A stretch of DNA of 61,922 nucleotides from Exilibacterium sp. (GCA_028280195.1 JANQMH010000141.1:1-61922); one strand, 5' to 3'; counted from the stretch's first letter, positions 8,312 through 18,178 are shown. Program-made: numbers and translations. Notes: generated by a model not told the origin, from the sequence alone.

Positions 8312-10093
8312 ATGGAACTGCCCGATCCTCAAGCCCCGCATCGGGCACAGATCGTCGCCTGCCTGGGCGACGGCAAGCGCCTGTTTCTGATCTATGACCA
8401 GCTGCTGGACGGCGACCTGCAACCCGCCGGGGAAGACTTCTCGATCAAGATCAGAGGCAAAAGCGCAGCGGTCAAATCGGTGCAGCTGCAAGCGCCCATA
8501 CAAAGCGGCTCATCCTGGTCGCTGATCACCCTGACAGCCGATCGCCTGCTAGCCGCAGACACCGAGGTAACCGTCAGCTACCACCCGCTGCAGTGGTTTA
8601 TGTTTGCGCTGACCAGTGGGGAATCGGTGGCGCCTTTCGAGCTGAGCGTGCGCCTGGGCGACGGCAGCACGCTGGCATCCATCGCTGCACCGGACGCCGC
8701 GGCTGCCGGCGACGGCGAGGCCTCCAGGTTGATATCCGGGGCCAAGGCGCGGGTTGTCAAGGCCCGCGGCCGCCATATCAGCATCGCCCTGGAGCGGGAA
8801 CTGGATATCTACCAGCCACTGGAGGCGGAGAGTTTCCGCGCCGAGCTGAATGACCAGTGGCTGACAGTGGCGGCGGTGCAGTTCGATACCGCAGCGGCAC
8901 CGGAGGCGGCGGCGCAGCTGCGAGTGGAGTTGCGCGAAACACTGCCCGCCGGCAGCCAGGTAAAGGTGGCGTTCAAATCCGGTAAAAAGCCTTTGAAAAC
9001 CCGCGACGATGCGGCGGTTGTCTCATTCGCCGCCTCCGGCATCACCAGCAGCGACAGCCGGGCTGCCGCCCCGCAACCGGCAGCTGCAAGCGGCCAGCAA
9101 CGGCCCCGGGCAATCGGCTGCAACTATGCCGCTCTGTCAGACACCGACAAACAACTGGCGCAGCTGCTGGGCCTGGCCGAGCCGCAAACGCCGCCGGCGC
9201 CTGAGCCGGTCTCACCGATTCGCCCGGCAGGCGACAGCGGCCGCGCAGCCGCAACGCAGGATAAACCCGCGCCGATCCCCGTCGCCGCCAAGCCAGTCGC
9301 TGCCGACCCGCCGCCGGTCGCGACGCCGCAGCCCGCCAGCCGGCAGCTGCCGCAGCCCGAGGCGGCGCCGGCAGTCACCGCAGATCCACCACCGGCCGAG
9401 GTGGAGCGGCCCGCCGGCGCTGCCGCGCGCGGCGCTAAAAAGCGCTGGTGGCTGGGGGGTGCGGCAGCCTGCGTGGCTGTGGCTGTGGCCTATATCGGCA
9501 GCCAATCGACCGGTGGCGGCGCAGCGCCGGTGGCCGGCGCCGGGGCGCGGGAAAGCTGCGCCTTGAATTACCCCGACGGCGGCTATTACCGGGGCCAATG
9601 CACCAATGGCAGACGCGACGGCGAGGGCGATTTCCGCTGGGCTTCCGGAGTGCGCTACCGCGGTGGCTGGGCCAATGACAGAATGCAGGGCGAGGGCGTA
9701 ATGACCCTGACCAACGGCGCCCGTATCGAGGGCCGCTGGCAGCGCGGCAAGTCCGTCGGCTCGGCCACCATCAACTGGCCCAACGGCAGCCATTATGTGG
9801 GTGAGATCCGCAATACCAAGCCCCACGGCATCGGCCGAATCACCTATACCAGCGGCGATATCTACAAAGGCGCCTTTGCCGAGGGGCTGATGCAGGGCCA
9901 CGGGATAATGATATGGGCTTCGGGGGCCAAATACGAAGGCAGCTACGACGCCGGCAAGGCCAGTGGCGACGGCATCTACTGGTCCACCGACGGCAAGCGT
10001 TTTGAAGGCGTATTCGCCGACGGCAAACCCACCGACAGGGGAACCTGCTACCGCCCAGACGGCAGCAGCAGTGCCGGGCGCTGCCGCGGCTGA
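8312..10093 (+). CDS. Membrane protein with SwmB-like domains and C-terminal MORN repeats
   Basis: The 593-residue protein has four parts. (1) Two N-terminal beta-rich units (about 1-105 and 140-240), each with the strand pattern of SwmB-like domains (for example RLFLIYDQLLDGDLQPAGED and VTVSYHP). (2) A Pro/Ala-rich linker (about 285-370). (3) One membrane helix (about 380-398) after KKRWW. (4) About seven MORN repeats (about 418-590) of the form Y-G-G-x-x-x-G-x-G (RDGEGDF, MQGEGVM, MQGHGIM). By the positive-inside rule the MORN part would face the periplasm. The ATG at 8312 has AAGG 6 nt upstream. The gene end overlaps the convergent RND gene by 46 bp. Function unknown. Confidence 0.8.
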   Translation: MELPDPQAPHRAQIVACLGDGKRLFLIYDQLLDGDLQPAGEDFSIKIRGKSAAVKSVQLQAPIQSGSSWSLITLTADRLLAADTEVTVSYHPLQWFMFALTSGESVAPFELSVRLGDGSTLASIAAPDAAAAGDGEASRLISGAKARVVKARGRHISIALERELDIYQPLEAESFRAELNDQWLTVAAVQFDTAAAPEAAAQLRVELRETLPAGSQVKVAFKSGKKPLKTRDDAAVVSFAASGITSSDSRAAAPQPAAASGQQRPRAIGCNYAALSDTDKQLAQLLGLAEPQTPPAPEPVSPIRPAGDSGRAAATQDKPAPIPVAAKPVAADPPPVATPQPASRQLPQPEAAPAVTADPPPAEVERPAGAAARGAKKRWWLGGAAACVAVAVAYIGSQSTGGGAAPVAGAGARESCALNYPDGGYYRGQCTNGRRDGEGDFRWASGVRYRGGWANDRMQGEGVMTLTNGARIEGRWQRGKSVGSATINWPNGSHYVGEIRNTKPHGIGRITYTSGDIYKGAFAEGLMQGHGIMIWASGAKYEGSYDAGKASGDGIYWSTDGKRFEGVFADGKPTDRGTCYRPDGSSSAGRCRG

Positions 10094-13000
10094 GACCCGC
10101 GGCCGAACAGGCGCCCGATATCGCTGCCGGCCACATACAGGCAGGGCACCAGCAGCAGGGTAATAACGGTGGCAAACAGCACGCCGAAGGCCAGCGACAC
10201 CGCCATGGGTATCACCATTTTCGCCTGCAGGCTGGTTTCGGTAATAATCGGAATCAGGCCGATAAAGGTGGTCAGTGAGGTCAGCAGAATGGCTCGAAAA
10301 CGTTTGCAGCCGGCCGCCACCACCGCTTCGATAAGGGCGCTGCCGCGGCGCCTGGCCTGATTGACAAAATCGACCATCACCAGGGAATCGTTGATCACCA
10401 CGCCGGCGGCGGCAATGATGCCGAACAGCGACAGCGCGCTCACCGTCAAGCCCAGTATCAGGTGACCGAGCATGGCGCCGATAACGCCGAAGGGGATGAC
10501 AGACATGATCAGAAAAGGCTGCACATAGGACTTCAGCGGCACCGCCAGCAGTGCATAGATCACCAGCAGTGAAATACCGAAATCGCGCAGCTGCTTGTTT
10601 CTGCCTTCTATCTCTTCCTGGATCTGACCGGCGACGGCGGCGCTGACAGCGGGATACTGTTTTACCAGCTCGGGAATAAAAACCGTATTGATCTCGCGGG
10701 TGATCTCCAGTGGCTCGGCGACATCGGTATCCACCGCGGCCCACACGGAAATACTCTGTTTGCCGTTCTCGCGGCGAATGCGCTGGTAGCCGTCGACAAT
10801 ACGGATATCGGCCACCTCCGACAACGGCACTTCGGCGCCCTCGGCGGTCTGAATCATGATCTCGTCGATAAGGCCGATGGAATTGCGCTGGTGCTCGGGA
10901 TAACGCACCATGACTTTGATCTCCTCGCCGTCGCGCATAATGCGCTGCGCCTCGGCACCGTAAAGGCTGAAGCTCGCCTGCGAGGAAATATCGGCTACAC
11001 TGAGCCCCATGCTGTAGGCCAGCGGCTTCAAGCTCAGGCGCACTTCGTCGGAGGGAATTTCACGGCTGTCGTTGACATCGCCTACGCCCTCGAGGCTGGC
11101 GAGTTTGCGCTTCAGTTCAGCGGCGGCCTGCACCAGCTGCTCGCCGCTGCCCTCGAGCAGAAAACTGATATCGCCATCGTCGCGATCGGGGGCAAACACC
11201 TCGTCGCGGATTCTCAGCGTCTTGACTCCGGGTAGCGGCGGCATCGCCTCGCGCCAGCGCGCCGACAACTCGAAGGTATCGATGGGGCGCAGTTCGGGGT
11301 CGACCAGCCGCATCATGATTTCCAGTTCGGTGCGCGAGCGCATATCGACCAGCAGATCGCTGATCATGCCGCTGCCGTACTCGCGCTCAATATCGGCCTC
11401 CACCGACTCCAGCATGTATTGAATGGTCCGTGCGGTTTCGAGCGTGTCGCGCTCGGCGCTGCTGGCATTCATGGTGACATCGATTTCAGGGTAGTCGTGA
11501 GGAATTTTCGGTGCATCGACATAGCGCACCACGCCGCCCTGAAAAAGTCCCACGCTGACCAGCAGCACTGACAGAAACACCGCAATGGTGGCATAGCGAA
11601 AGTAAATAGCGCGTTCGAGAAAGGGGCGATAATGGTTCTCGATAAAAGCCTTGAGCGCAGCATCGATTTTTTTCCGCACCTCGGCCAGACGACCGCCGGT
11701 GCTGCCGGTCTGCTTTTTCATATGCGCCAAATGCGCCGGCAGAATCAACTTGGACTCCACCAGTGAAAACAGCAGGCAGAAGATCACCACAAAGCCGATC
11801 GACTGTGACAGCGCCGCGGTCGGCCCGTCAGCGAGCACCATCGGCACGAAGGCGGCAACCGTGGTGAGCACGCCGAAGGTGGCAGGCACTGCCACACGCC
11901 GGGCGCCGCGCACCACACTGTCGATACTGTGGCCGCTGCGCTCGATTTCGGCGTGGGCGCTCTCGCCGATAACGATGGCATCATCCACCACCACGCCCAA
12001 TACCAGAATAAAACCGAACAGGCTGGTGACATTGATGGTTACATCTATCCACGGCAGCGGCATCACCAGCAGCGTGCCGAGAAAACACACCGGCAGGCCC
12101 ATCATTACCCAAAATGCCAGCCGCGTGCGCAGAAACAGCGCCAGCATCAGAAACACCAGCACACCGCCGTAAAGCATATTGGTGTACATCATATCGAGCC
12201 GGCCCTCGAGATAGTAGGTCAGATCGACCCAGGTATCGAGGCTGACCCCCTGCGGCAGCGACGGCTGGCGCTCGGCCACATAGGTCTTTATCGCCGCCGC
12301 CACATCGGTGATACTCTGATCGGCACCGGCGCCGATAAACAGCGTTACCGAATTGCGGCCGTTAAATTTGGAATAATTGATACCTTCCTGGAAGCCGTCC
12401 TCAATACTGGCGACCTGGCCGAGTTTTATCTGTGTGCCGTCGCGGAGGTTGATCAGCGGTATCTGCTCGAACTGGTAACCGCGGTAGGCCTGGCTCTCCA
12501 TGCGCACGGAAATATAACCGTCGGCGGCACGGATCTGCCCGGCCGAGCGGTTGGTGGAAAACCGGTTCAGGGCGCCGACGATATCTTCAAAACTGAGGCC
12601 GTATTCGCGCAGTTTGTCCCGCGATACCTCGACACCGATCTCATAGGGCAGGCCGCCGTAAAACTCCGTGACATTGACCGCGGTCAGCGCGCGGATCTCG
12701 TCGTGAATCTCCCGCCCCAACTCCTTGAGCTGGCGGTGACTGAGATCACCCGACAGGCTGATATACATGACTTCCTGCTCAAACCTGATCCGTTCGACCA
12801 CCGGCCGCTCCATGCCGTCGGGAAAACTGGAGATGGCGTCGATCTGCAGCTTGACCTCATCCAGCACTTCCTGCGGGTCGTAGCTGTCGTCGACGCGCAT
12901 ATAGGACTGAAAGCTGCCGCGATTGGAGTAAGTGATAATACGGTCGAGGCCGCGCACGGATTCCAGCGCCTCTTCGACCTTGATCGTTATGCCCTCCTCG

Positions 13001-13203
13001 ACCTCGGCAGCAGCGGCACCCGGGTAGACGATGACAGCCTGTATCCAGTTAATCTCTATCTGCGGAAACATCTGCTTGCGGATGGTCATGGCGGTTAACA
13101 GACCGCCGAGCAGAATCAACAGCATCAGCAGATTGGCCGCCACGCTGTTGCGGGCGAACCAGGCAATCAGTCCCTGCTGGGTTTGTTCGCGGGCGTCAGT
13201 CAC
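10048..13203 (-). CDS. RND efflux transporter, HAE1/AcrB type
   Basis: This inner-membrane proton-driven pump subunit is 1051 residues long, the usual size. TM1 is at about 18-36. The proton-relay Asp pair is present in TM4 (GVVVDDAIVIGE), and two large periplasmic loops follow TM1 and TM7. The GTG start at 13203 comes 3 nt after the stop of the adaptor gene, with an AGGGAAA ribosome-binding site, so the two are co-translated. No outer-membrane factor gene is adjacent, so it probably uses a TolC encoded elsewhere. Substrates cannot be inferred. The last 46 bp overlap the MORN gene on the other strand. Confidence 0.93.
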   Translation of the reverse strand: MTDAREQTQQGLIAWFARNSVAANLLMLLILLGGLLTAMTIRKQMFPQIEINWIQAVIVYPGAAAAEVEEGITIKVEEALESVRGLDRIITYSNRGSFQSYMRVDDSYDPQEVLDEVKLQIDAISSFPDGMERPVVERIRFEQEVMYISLSGDLSHRQLKELGREIHDEIRALTAVNVTEFYGGLPYEIGVEVSRDKLREYGLSFEDIVGALNRFSTNRSAGQIRAADGYISVRMESQAYRGYQFEQIPLINLRDGTQIKLGQVASIEDGFQEGINYSKFNGRNSVTLFIGAGADQSITDVAAAIKTYVAERQPSLPQGVSLDTWVDLTYYLEGRLDMMYTNMLYGGVLVFLMLALFLRTRLAFWVMMGLPVCFLGTLLVMPLPWIDVTINVTSLFGFILVLGVVVDDAIVIGESAHAEIERSGHSIDSVVRGARRVAVPATFGVLTTVAAFVPMVLADGPTAALSQSIGFVVIFCLLFSLVESKLILPAHLAHMKKQTGSTGGRLAEVRKKIDAALKAFIENHYRPFLERAIYFRYATIAVFLSVLLVSVGLFQGGVVRYVDAPKIPHDYPEIDVTMNASSAERDTLETARTIQYMLESVEADIEREYGSGMISDLLVDMRSRTELEIMMRLVDPELRPIDTFELSARWREAMPPLPGVKTLRIRDEVFAPDRDDGDISFLLEGSGEQLVQAAAELKRKLASLEGVGDVNDSREIPSDEVRLSLKPLAYSMGLSVADISSQASFSLYGAEAQRIMRDGEEIKVMVRYPEHQRNSIGLIDEIMIQTAEGAEVPLSEVADIRIVDGYQRIRRENGKQSISVWAAVDTDVAEPLEITREINTVFIPELVKQYPAVSAAVAGQIQEEIEGRNKQLRDFGISLLVIYALLAVPLKSYVQPFLIMSVIPFGVIGAMLGHLILGLTVSALSLFGIIAAAGVVINDSLVMVDFVNQARRRGSALIEAVVAAGCKRFRAILLTSLTTFIGLIPIITETSLQAKMVIPMAVSLAFGVLFATVITLLLVPCLYVAGSDIGRLFGRGSQPRQRPALLLPSGR

Positions 13204-13206
13204 AGC

Positions 13207-14388
13207 TCAGTTTCCCTGGGCGATCTCTGAGTCGAGCGGCACTTCCGTCGCCAACTGCGCGGAGGGTGTCAGGGGCATGCCCTCGACCGGATAATCCAGG
13301 GCGGTGGTGATCAGCCGGTCGCCGCTCAGCACGTCGCCGTGGACGATGGCGTCGGCGCCCTGCTGGCGAATGATAGTCACGTCGCGATAGCGCAGGCGGC
13401 GCTCGTCATCGAGTATCGCCACGCGGCCGTTCTCGATCAGATGGCGGGGGATAACGCTGGCACGGGCGAGTGTGATACCGGCGACTTTGGCTCTGACATA
13501 GGTGCCGAATCGCAGCGGCGGCGGCCCCGCGCCGTCAGCGGCGCTGCCATAGGGCCACTTTACCTCGGCGACCAGATAGGTCATGCGGCTGGTCTTGTCG
13601 ATCACGCCTTCGCTGCGCACCACCGTTGCCTGCCACTGGGCCGGCTGCCCGGAGAAATCCGCCAGCAGTGTTACCGCACTGTTGCGGCCCTGTTGTTGCA
13701 GAAACTGCAGCTGGGAATCGGCAATCGGCAATCTGACTTCGGCGACCTCCACCCCCTGCACGATACCCAGTTCGGTAGCGCTGCTGACATAGGAGCCGAG
13801 GCTGATTTCCCGCGCCTGGATCAGGGCGTCGTAGGGGGCCACGATGCGGGTTCTCTCCAGGTTGCGCTGGGCGCGTGTGACCTCGGCGCGGGCGGCGCTG
13901 ACCCGCGCCTGCTCCTGCGCCAGCTGCGGTTTGCGCAGGCTCAGCCCGGTGGGTGTCTGATCGCTGATATTGCGCCATTCGGCCGCCGCCACCTTGCCCT
14001 GCGCCTGTTCCAGCTCCAGCGCGGCCTCGGCAGAGGCCAGCGAGGCGGCCGCTTCGGTCACCAGCGCCTGGTAATCGCTGGGATCGATGCGCGCCAGCAA
14101 CTGGCCTTTGCGGACAAAGCCGCCGACTACGAATTCGGGCGCCAGAAACACAATCTCGCCGCTGACCTGGGCCACCAGTCGGGTGCGGTATTTGGGCTCC
14201 ACCACGCCGTGGGAGTCCACCGCTATCTGCAGGCTCTGCACAGTGATCGGCGCCACATTGACCAGCGGCGACACCGACTTTTCCGGTTTGGTTGCCGGCG
14301 CCTGTTTGAGATTAGACACCAGTACAAATATCAGCCCACCCAATACCAGCGCCACTACGGGATAAATTATCTGCTTTTTATCAGTCAC
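13207..14388 (-). CDS. RND periplasmic adaptor (membrane fusion protein)
   Basis: This adaptor of about 393 residues starts with a membrane anchor (VVALVLGGLIFVLVS), then a lipoyl/biotinyl-like half motif (AQVSGEIVFLAPEFVVGG...GQLLARID). An alpha-helical hairpin rich in Ala/Glu/Gln (about 105-170), the second lipoyl half (IVAPYDALIQAREISLGSYV) and beta-barrel domains follow. GTG 14388 is preferred; TTG 14412 is in frame. It is the first gene of the two-gene pump operon. No regulator gene is next to it. Confidence 0.9.
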   Translation of the reverse strand: MTDKKQIIYPVVALVLGGLIFVLVSNLKQAPATKPEKSVSPLVNVAPITVQSLQIAVDSHGVVEPKYRTRLVAQVSGEIVFLAPEFVVGGFVRKGQLLARIDPSDYQALVTEAAASLASAEAALELEQAQGKVAAAEWRNISDQTPTGLSLRKPQLAQEQARVSAARAEVTRAQRNLERTRIVAPYDALIQAREISLGSYVSSATELGIVQGVEVAEVRLPIADSQLQFLQQQGRNSAVTLLADFSGQPAQWQATVVRSEGVIDKTSRMTYLVAEVKWPYGSAADGAGPPPLRFGTYVRAKVAGITLARASVIPRHLIENGRVAILDDERRLRYRDVTIIRQQGADAIVHGDVLSGDRLITTALDYPVEGMPLTPSAQLATEVPLDSEIAQGN

Positions 14389-14615
14389 ACGCCTGTCTCG
14401 ATCACTCCGCAATACCGGTGGATGGCAGGACCCCGCCGCGGCTTAGGACACCTTATACCGGTATATGATCCGCTGTCTGTAGATATATTGTTTGCTCTGC
14501 GAGCAGTGTATACAAAGCCCGAGACAGGCGTCAGGTAACTTTTGTGAAAGATCTTTAATAAATGTAAAGAGATGTTTACCCGCCAGGCCGTTCGCCGCCC
14601 GCGGCGGCGCAGCCT

Positions 14616-16217
14616 TCAGGACTCTTTCAGGTAACCCAGGGCCGGCTGCGGGGCTTTGCCGTCTATCTGCTCCAGCACATGCTCGGCAAAACCGTGGCCG
14701 GCCTCGGCATAGAGATTGAAGGTAACGCAGCCGAGCGCCTGCAACTCGCGCTGCTGATCGGGGAAATGGGATACCACCGCCAGGCGGCCGGCATAGCCCA
14801 TTTGCTTCAGCAGTTTGACCACTTCCAGATTTTCCTTGTGGTTGGTAAGGCTGACCAGTATCAGCTTGCGCTTGTCCAGATCGGCCTGTTCCCAGAAATC
14901 GCGGTCGCTGCCGTCACCGCGCACGCAGCGGACATCGTTGCCATTGTGCTGTTCCACCTTGTCGATACTCTCCTCCACCCCCACCACGTTGCCGGGGTAG
15001 AGTGCCTGCAGGTATTGATAGGCACCAAAACCGACCCGCCCCATGCCGACCACCACATTGTCGGCGTCGCCCATCCGCACCGGCTGCTCTTCGGCAAGGC
15101 GGGTCTTGCGCTCGAATTTTTGCAGCCATCTCGACGATTTTGCATAGATGGTGTGGGCCTTGGCATTAAACGGCACGGAGATAAAAAACGATAGCGACAT
15201 CGCCAGTGCCAGCGTTGTGACCCACTCCTGCGGCAACTGCCCGGAGGCGGCGGCCAACGCGGCGACAATCAAACCGAACTCGCTGTAATTGAACAGCGAC
15301 AGGCCGGCCAGCAGCGCGGTGCGGGCCCGCAGCTTGAACGCAGTGAGCAGAAAAAAGTAAATGATCGGGCGCAGAAAAATCAGCAACCCGAGGGCCAGCG
15401 CCACCAGCACCATTTCGCCGGACGGCAGGCCGTTGTAGCCGACGCTGAGAAAAAAGCCGATCAGAAACAGATCCTTGAAATTGATCAGGCTTTTGTAGAG
15501 TTCGCTGGTTTTACTGTCGCTGCCGAGCAGCACCCCCAGCACCAGAGCGCCCAGCCCGCCCTTGAGATTCACCGCCTCGAACAGCTCGGCGGCTCCCAGC
15601 GCCGCAGCGATGCCAAACAGCACCAGCAGCTCGCCATGGCCGGCCAGGCGCATCAGCTGCAACAACAGCGGCCGCACCAGCGGCAGTGCCAGCAGGCCGA
15701 TGGCCAGCGGGCTCGGCAGCTTATCGGAGGAAGCCACCAGGTAAATCACCGCCAGCAGATCCTGAATAATCAGGATGCCGATGGCAATGGCGGCGTGCAG
15801 AGAGACGCTTTCACCGCGCTCGTCAAAGATTTTTACGGCAAACACGGTGCTGGAAAACGACAGCGCAAAAGCCAGCAGCCAGGCCGAACTGCTGTTTTCC
15901 AGCGCCAGGCTGGGAATCACCATGCCGGCCAGTATGATGACCATGGTGGTCAGCGGAATCACCAGCAGCATTTCCACGCTCGCCACCGCCCACACCTGCG
16001 GCGCCACCAGTTCCTTCAGATTGAGTTTCAAACCGATGGTAAACAGCAACAGCGTTATGCCGAGATCGGCCATCAGGGAAATGGCCTCGCGATCGCCGAT
16101 ATCGATCTCGTGAGCGATAAAGCCGGCCAGCAAATAGCCGAGCAGGGGTGGATAACCGAATTTTCGAAACACCATGCCGGCGCCGAACGCCAGCAATACG
16201 ACTAAAGGTTCAAACAT
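14616..16217 (-). CDS. Kef-type monovalent cation:proton antiporter with TrkA-N domain
   Basis: The 533-residue CPA2-family transporter has about 12 membrane helices in residues 1-370 (for example GYPPLLGYLLAGF and FSSTVFAVKIFDERGE). A cytoplasmic RCK/TrkA-N domain from about 395 carries the NAD-binding glycine motif VVVGMGRVGFG. The order matches KefB/KefC/YbaL proteins, which exchange K+ or Na+ for protons. No KefF/KefG-like partner is nearby. ATG 16217, with a GGGG stretch upstream, is preferred to TTG 16229. Confidence 0.9.
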   Translation of the reverse strand: MFEPLVVLLAFGAGMVFRKFGYPPLLGYLLAGFIAHEIDIGDREAISLMADLGITLLLFTIGLKLNLKELVAPQVWAVASVEMLLVIPLTTMVIILAGMVIPSLALENSSSAWLLAFALSFSSTVFAVKIFDERGESVSLHAAIAIGILIIQDLLAVIYLVASSDKLPSPLAIGLLALPLVRPLLLQLMRLAGHGELLVLFGIAAALGAAELFEAVNLKGGLGALVLGVLLGSDSKTSELYKSLINFKDLFLIGFFLSVGYNGLPSGEMVLVALALGLLIFLRPIIYFFLLTAFKLRARTALLAGLSLFNYSEFGLIVAALAAASGQLPQEWVTTLALAMSLSFFISVPFNAKAHTIYAKSSRWLQKFERKTRLAEEQPVRMGDADNVVVGMGRVGFGAYQYLQALYPGNVVGVEESIDKVEQHNGNDVRCVRGDGSDRDFWEQADLDKRKLILVSLTNHKENLEVVKLLKQMGYAGRLAVVSHFPDQQRELQALGCVTFNLYAEAGHGFAEHVLEQIDGKAPQPALGYLKES

Positions 16218-16241
16218 CCACTGCCCCAATCAGATTATTGT

Positions 16242-16622
16242 TTATGCGCCCGCATCGGGTATACAGTACACATTGAGTTTATTGCCGTCGGGATCGCGAA
16301 AGTATCCCGCATATAAGCCCGACCCGCGCGGGCCGGCAGCCCCCTCATCGGCGGCGCCCAGCTGCAGCGCCTTTTTGTGCAGCGCATCGACTTTCTCCGC
16401 CGTATCGACCAGCAGGGCGATCATAACGCCGTTGCCCACCGTGGCCGGCTTGCCGTCAAAAGGCTTGATAATGCCAAATGCGGGCTGGTCGGGGCCTGTG
16501 CTCCAGGCGATAAACGTATCGGCCTCCATAAAGCGCCCCGCGCCGATTTCCGCAAACAGGGCGTCGTAAAACTGCGCTGCCCGCCCGATATCATTGGTGC
16601 CTAAGGTAATATATCCAATCAT
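16242..16622 (-). CDS. VOC (glyoxalase/bleomycin-resistance fold) protein
   Basis: The 126-residue single-domain VOC protein begins with MIGYITLGTNDIGRAAQFYDALF, typical of the first beta-alpha-beta-beta-beta unit. It ends in the second unit with GYFRDPDGNKLNVYC, where such proteins usually place a metal-binding Glu; here it reads Asn-Val-Tyr. A GGGGAAGGAA ribosome-binding site precedes ATG 16622. The stop lies 24 bp upstream of the antiporter start, so co-transcription is likely. Its substrate is unknown. Confidence 0.87.
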   Translation of the reverse strand: MIGYITLGTNDIGRAAQFYDALFAEIGAGRFMEADTFIAWSTGPDQPAFGIIKPFDGKPATVGNGVMIALLVDTAEKVDALHKKALQLGAADEGAAGPRGSGLYAGYFRDPDGNKLNVYCIPDAGA

Positions 16623-16823
16623 TTCCTTCCCCTGTCGACGTTAATAATATAGCCGGGCCTGAAGCGTTTAACCCACCGCTCTCGCCCAAGGCCAGCCGAC
16701 TATAGCCTATCTTTGCCACTTGGTGTTGTGTGATTTCATCTCCCGCGGCGAAGGTGACCTGGCGGCCATCCCAGTATTTACGCGATATATACCTTTGCAG
16801 CCCGATTGGGCAGCTGGTTAATG

Positions 16824-16864
16824 CTAACAATTATTTGGGAAATACCAGTTATTCAAGTTATACA
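16824..16864. promoter_or_regulatory. 41-bp element upstream of hnoB, shared with the hnoC/hnoD gap
   Basis: This 41-bp stretch begins CTAACAATTATTTG and ends ATTCAAGTTATACA. It matches 20334-20374 at 36 of 41 positions with no gaps. It lies about 57 bp upstream of hnoB. Recurrence only at the two promoters of the NO-signalling genes suggests a common operator, most simply for HnoC. The AT-rich 3' part could also contribute to the promoter. Confidence 0.7.
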
Positions 16865-16920
16865 TGTTATCTCATTTGTATTGCTGGCCAGGCCTAAAGG
16901 CAGATAACACCGGGAGAATA

Positions 16921-18114
16921 ATGATGAGCAAAACCCTGCTACTTGTAGACGATGAGGCCGCTGTGCGCCGGGCACTGCGGCGCTCGCTGATGAGCGATGG
17001 CTACCGCATTCTGGAGGCGGAATGCGGCGAGGGGGCACTCAACCTGCTGGCGGCCAATCAGGTGGACGCCATTCTCACCGATCAGCGCATGCCGGCGATG
17101 TCCGGCGCCGAGCTGCTGTGTCAGGCCAGGCGGCAGTATCCCGATACCCTGCGAATCATGGTATCCGGCCAGTGCGATATAGATGGCCTGGCGCAGGCGG
17201 TCAACGATGCCGACCTGCACCGCTTTGTACACAAACCCTGGGACGATCAGCAACTGCGGCAGATGCTGCAGCACTCGCTGCAACTGCCGCAAGCGGATCA
17301 GAGCGCAGCGTCCGCTGCCGCCCCCTTGTCTCTGGTGGCGGATTTCAATCGCGCCATTTGTGACGATGAGATCACACAGCGTTATCTGCCGTTGATAAGT
17401 ACCGACAGCGGTGCGGTCAGCGCCGTGGAAGCCTGCCTGCAGTGGCACAATCCGTCGCTCGGCCTCGCCTCGCACCGCGAGGTGCTGGCGCTGGGCGATA
17501 CCTGCAATGCCGATAAACTGCTGCATACCGCTTATCTAAACGCCTGCTGCGCGCAGTTGAAACACTGGCATCTGCGCAGATTCAGCCACCTGCAGGTAAT
17601 GGTGCGCCTGTCTGAGCGCATGCTGATGGACCCGTTTACGCCGCAATTGCTGCGCCGGCTGCTAGCCGATTACGACCTGCCCGCCGCCGGCATCATGGTG
17701 GCGTTCAGCAACGCCGATTTGCGCCCGGCGCCCTACGATATCTGGAACAACCTGCAGCGCCTGGGGCAAATGGGCGTGCCGCTGTGCCTCGACGAGTTTC
17801 AGCAGGACAGCGCCAATATCACCCTGCTGGAGTCATTGCCGGTAGAGTTGCTGCGGATCGATCGGGCTGTACTGGACAGTGAGATCGAGCGCCAGGCCGG
17901 CAAACACGACTACACCTGCGCCTTCATCAATTCGCTCAAAAGCTGCGATGTCAGGGTGATTGTCGCCGGTATCGACCAGACCTGCGCCCATTACCAATCG
18001 CTCATCAGCGGCTGTGACTACCTGCAGGGTGAAATCTACGGTGAGGCCCGCCACAGCCGCGATTTGCGCCAGGTGTTTCTGTGCCCGGAATCCGTTTCGC
18101 AACACTATCACTGA
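16921..18114 (+). CDS. hnoB: Response regulator with degenerate EAL domain (HnoB-like)
   Basis: This protein of about 397 residues has an N-terminal receiver domain (about 4-120, phosphoacceptor Asp 54 in ILTDQRMP, conserved Lys in VHKPWD) and a C-terminal EAL domain (about 140-390). In Shewanella, HnoB is the cyclic-di-GMP phosphodiesterase of the NO/H-NOX pathway. Here EAL reads EAC, the VNLS Asn is Arg (VRLS), LDDFG reads LDEFQ, the KID Lys is Arg (LRID), and AEGVE reads VAGID, so most metal and substrate ligands are gone. It may bind rather than cleave cyclic-di-GMP. A GGGAG precedes ATG 16921; ATG 16924 is as likely. First gene of the hnoB-hnoX-hnoK run. Confidence 0.88.
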   Translation: MMSKTLLLVDDEAAVRRALRRSLMSDGYRILEAECGEGALNLLAANQVDAILTDQRMPAMSGAELLCQARRQYPDTLRIMVSGQCDIDGLAQAVNDADLHRFVHKPWDDQQLRQMLQHSLQLPQADQSAASAAAPLSLVADFNRAICDDEITQRYLPLISTDSGAVSAVEACLQWHNPSLGLASHREVLALGDTCNADKLLHTAYLNACCAQLKHWHLRRFSHLQVMVRLSERMLMDPFTPQLLRRLLADYDLPAAGIMVAFSNADLRPAPYDIWNNLQRLGQMGVPLCLDEFQQDSANITLLESLPVELLRIDRAVLDSEIERQAGKHDYTCAFINSLKSCDVRVIVAGIDQTCAHYQSLISGCDYLQGEIYGEARHSRDLRQVFLCPESVSQHYH

Positions 18115-18178
18115 GTTTGGCCCACAGTCTGATCAGCGTCTATGCTGATAATTGAGAATGGGGTGCTGCGGAGGGTTT

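Noticed and set aside
9212-10744. 510-codon open frame on the minus strand across the MORN and RND genes
   Set aside because: It spans two well-supported genes, is low in recognisable motifs, and has Arg/Gly-rich shadow composition.
11929-13098. 389-codon open frame opposite the RND pump
   Set aside because: Antisense shadow of a complete 1051-residue transporter.
13339-14538. 399-codon open frame opposite the RND adaptor
   Set aside because: Shadow of the adaptor; Gly/Asp/His-rich without structure.
16591-16830. 79-codon frame upstream of the VOC gene
   Set aside because: It overlaps the VOC start and the region before the hnoB element; no motif and an unlikely composition.
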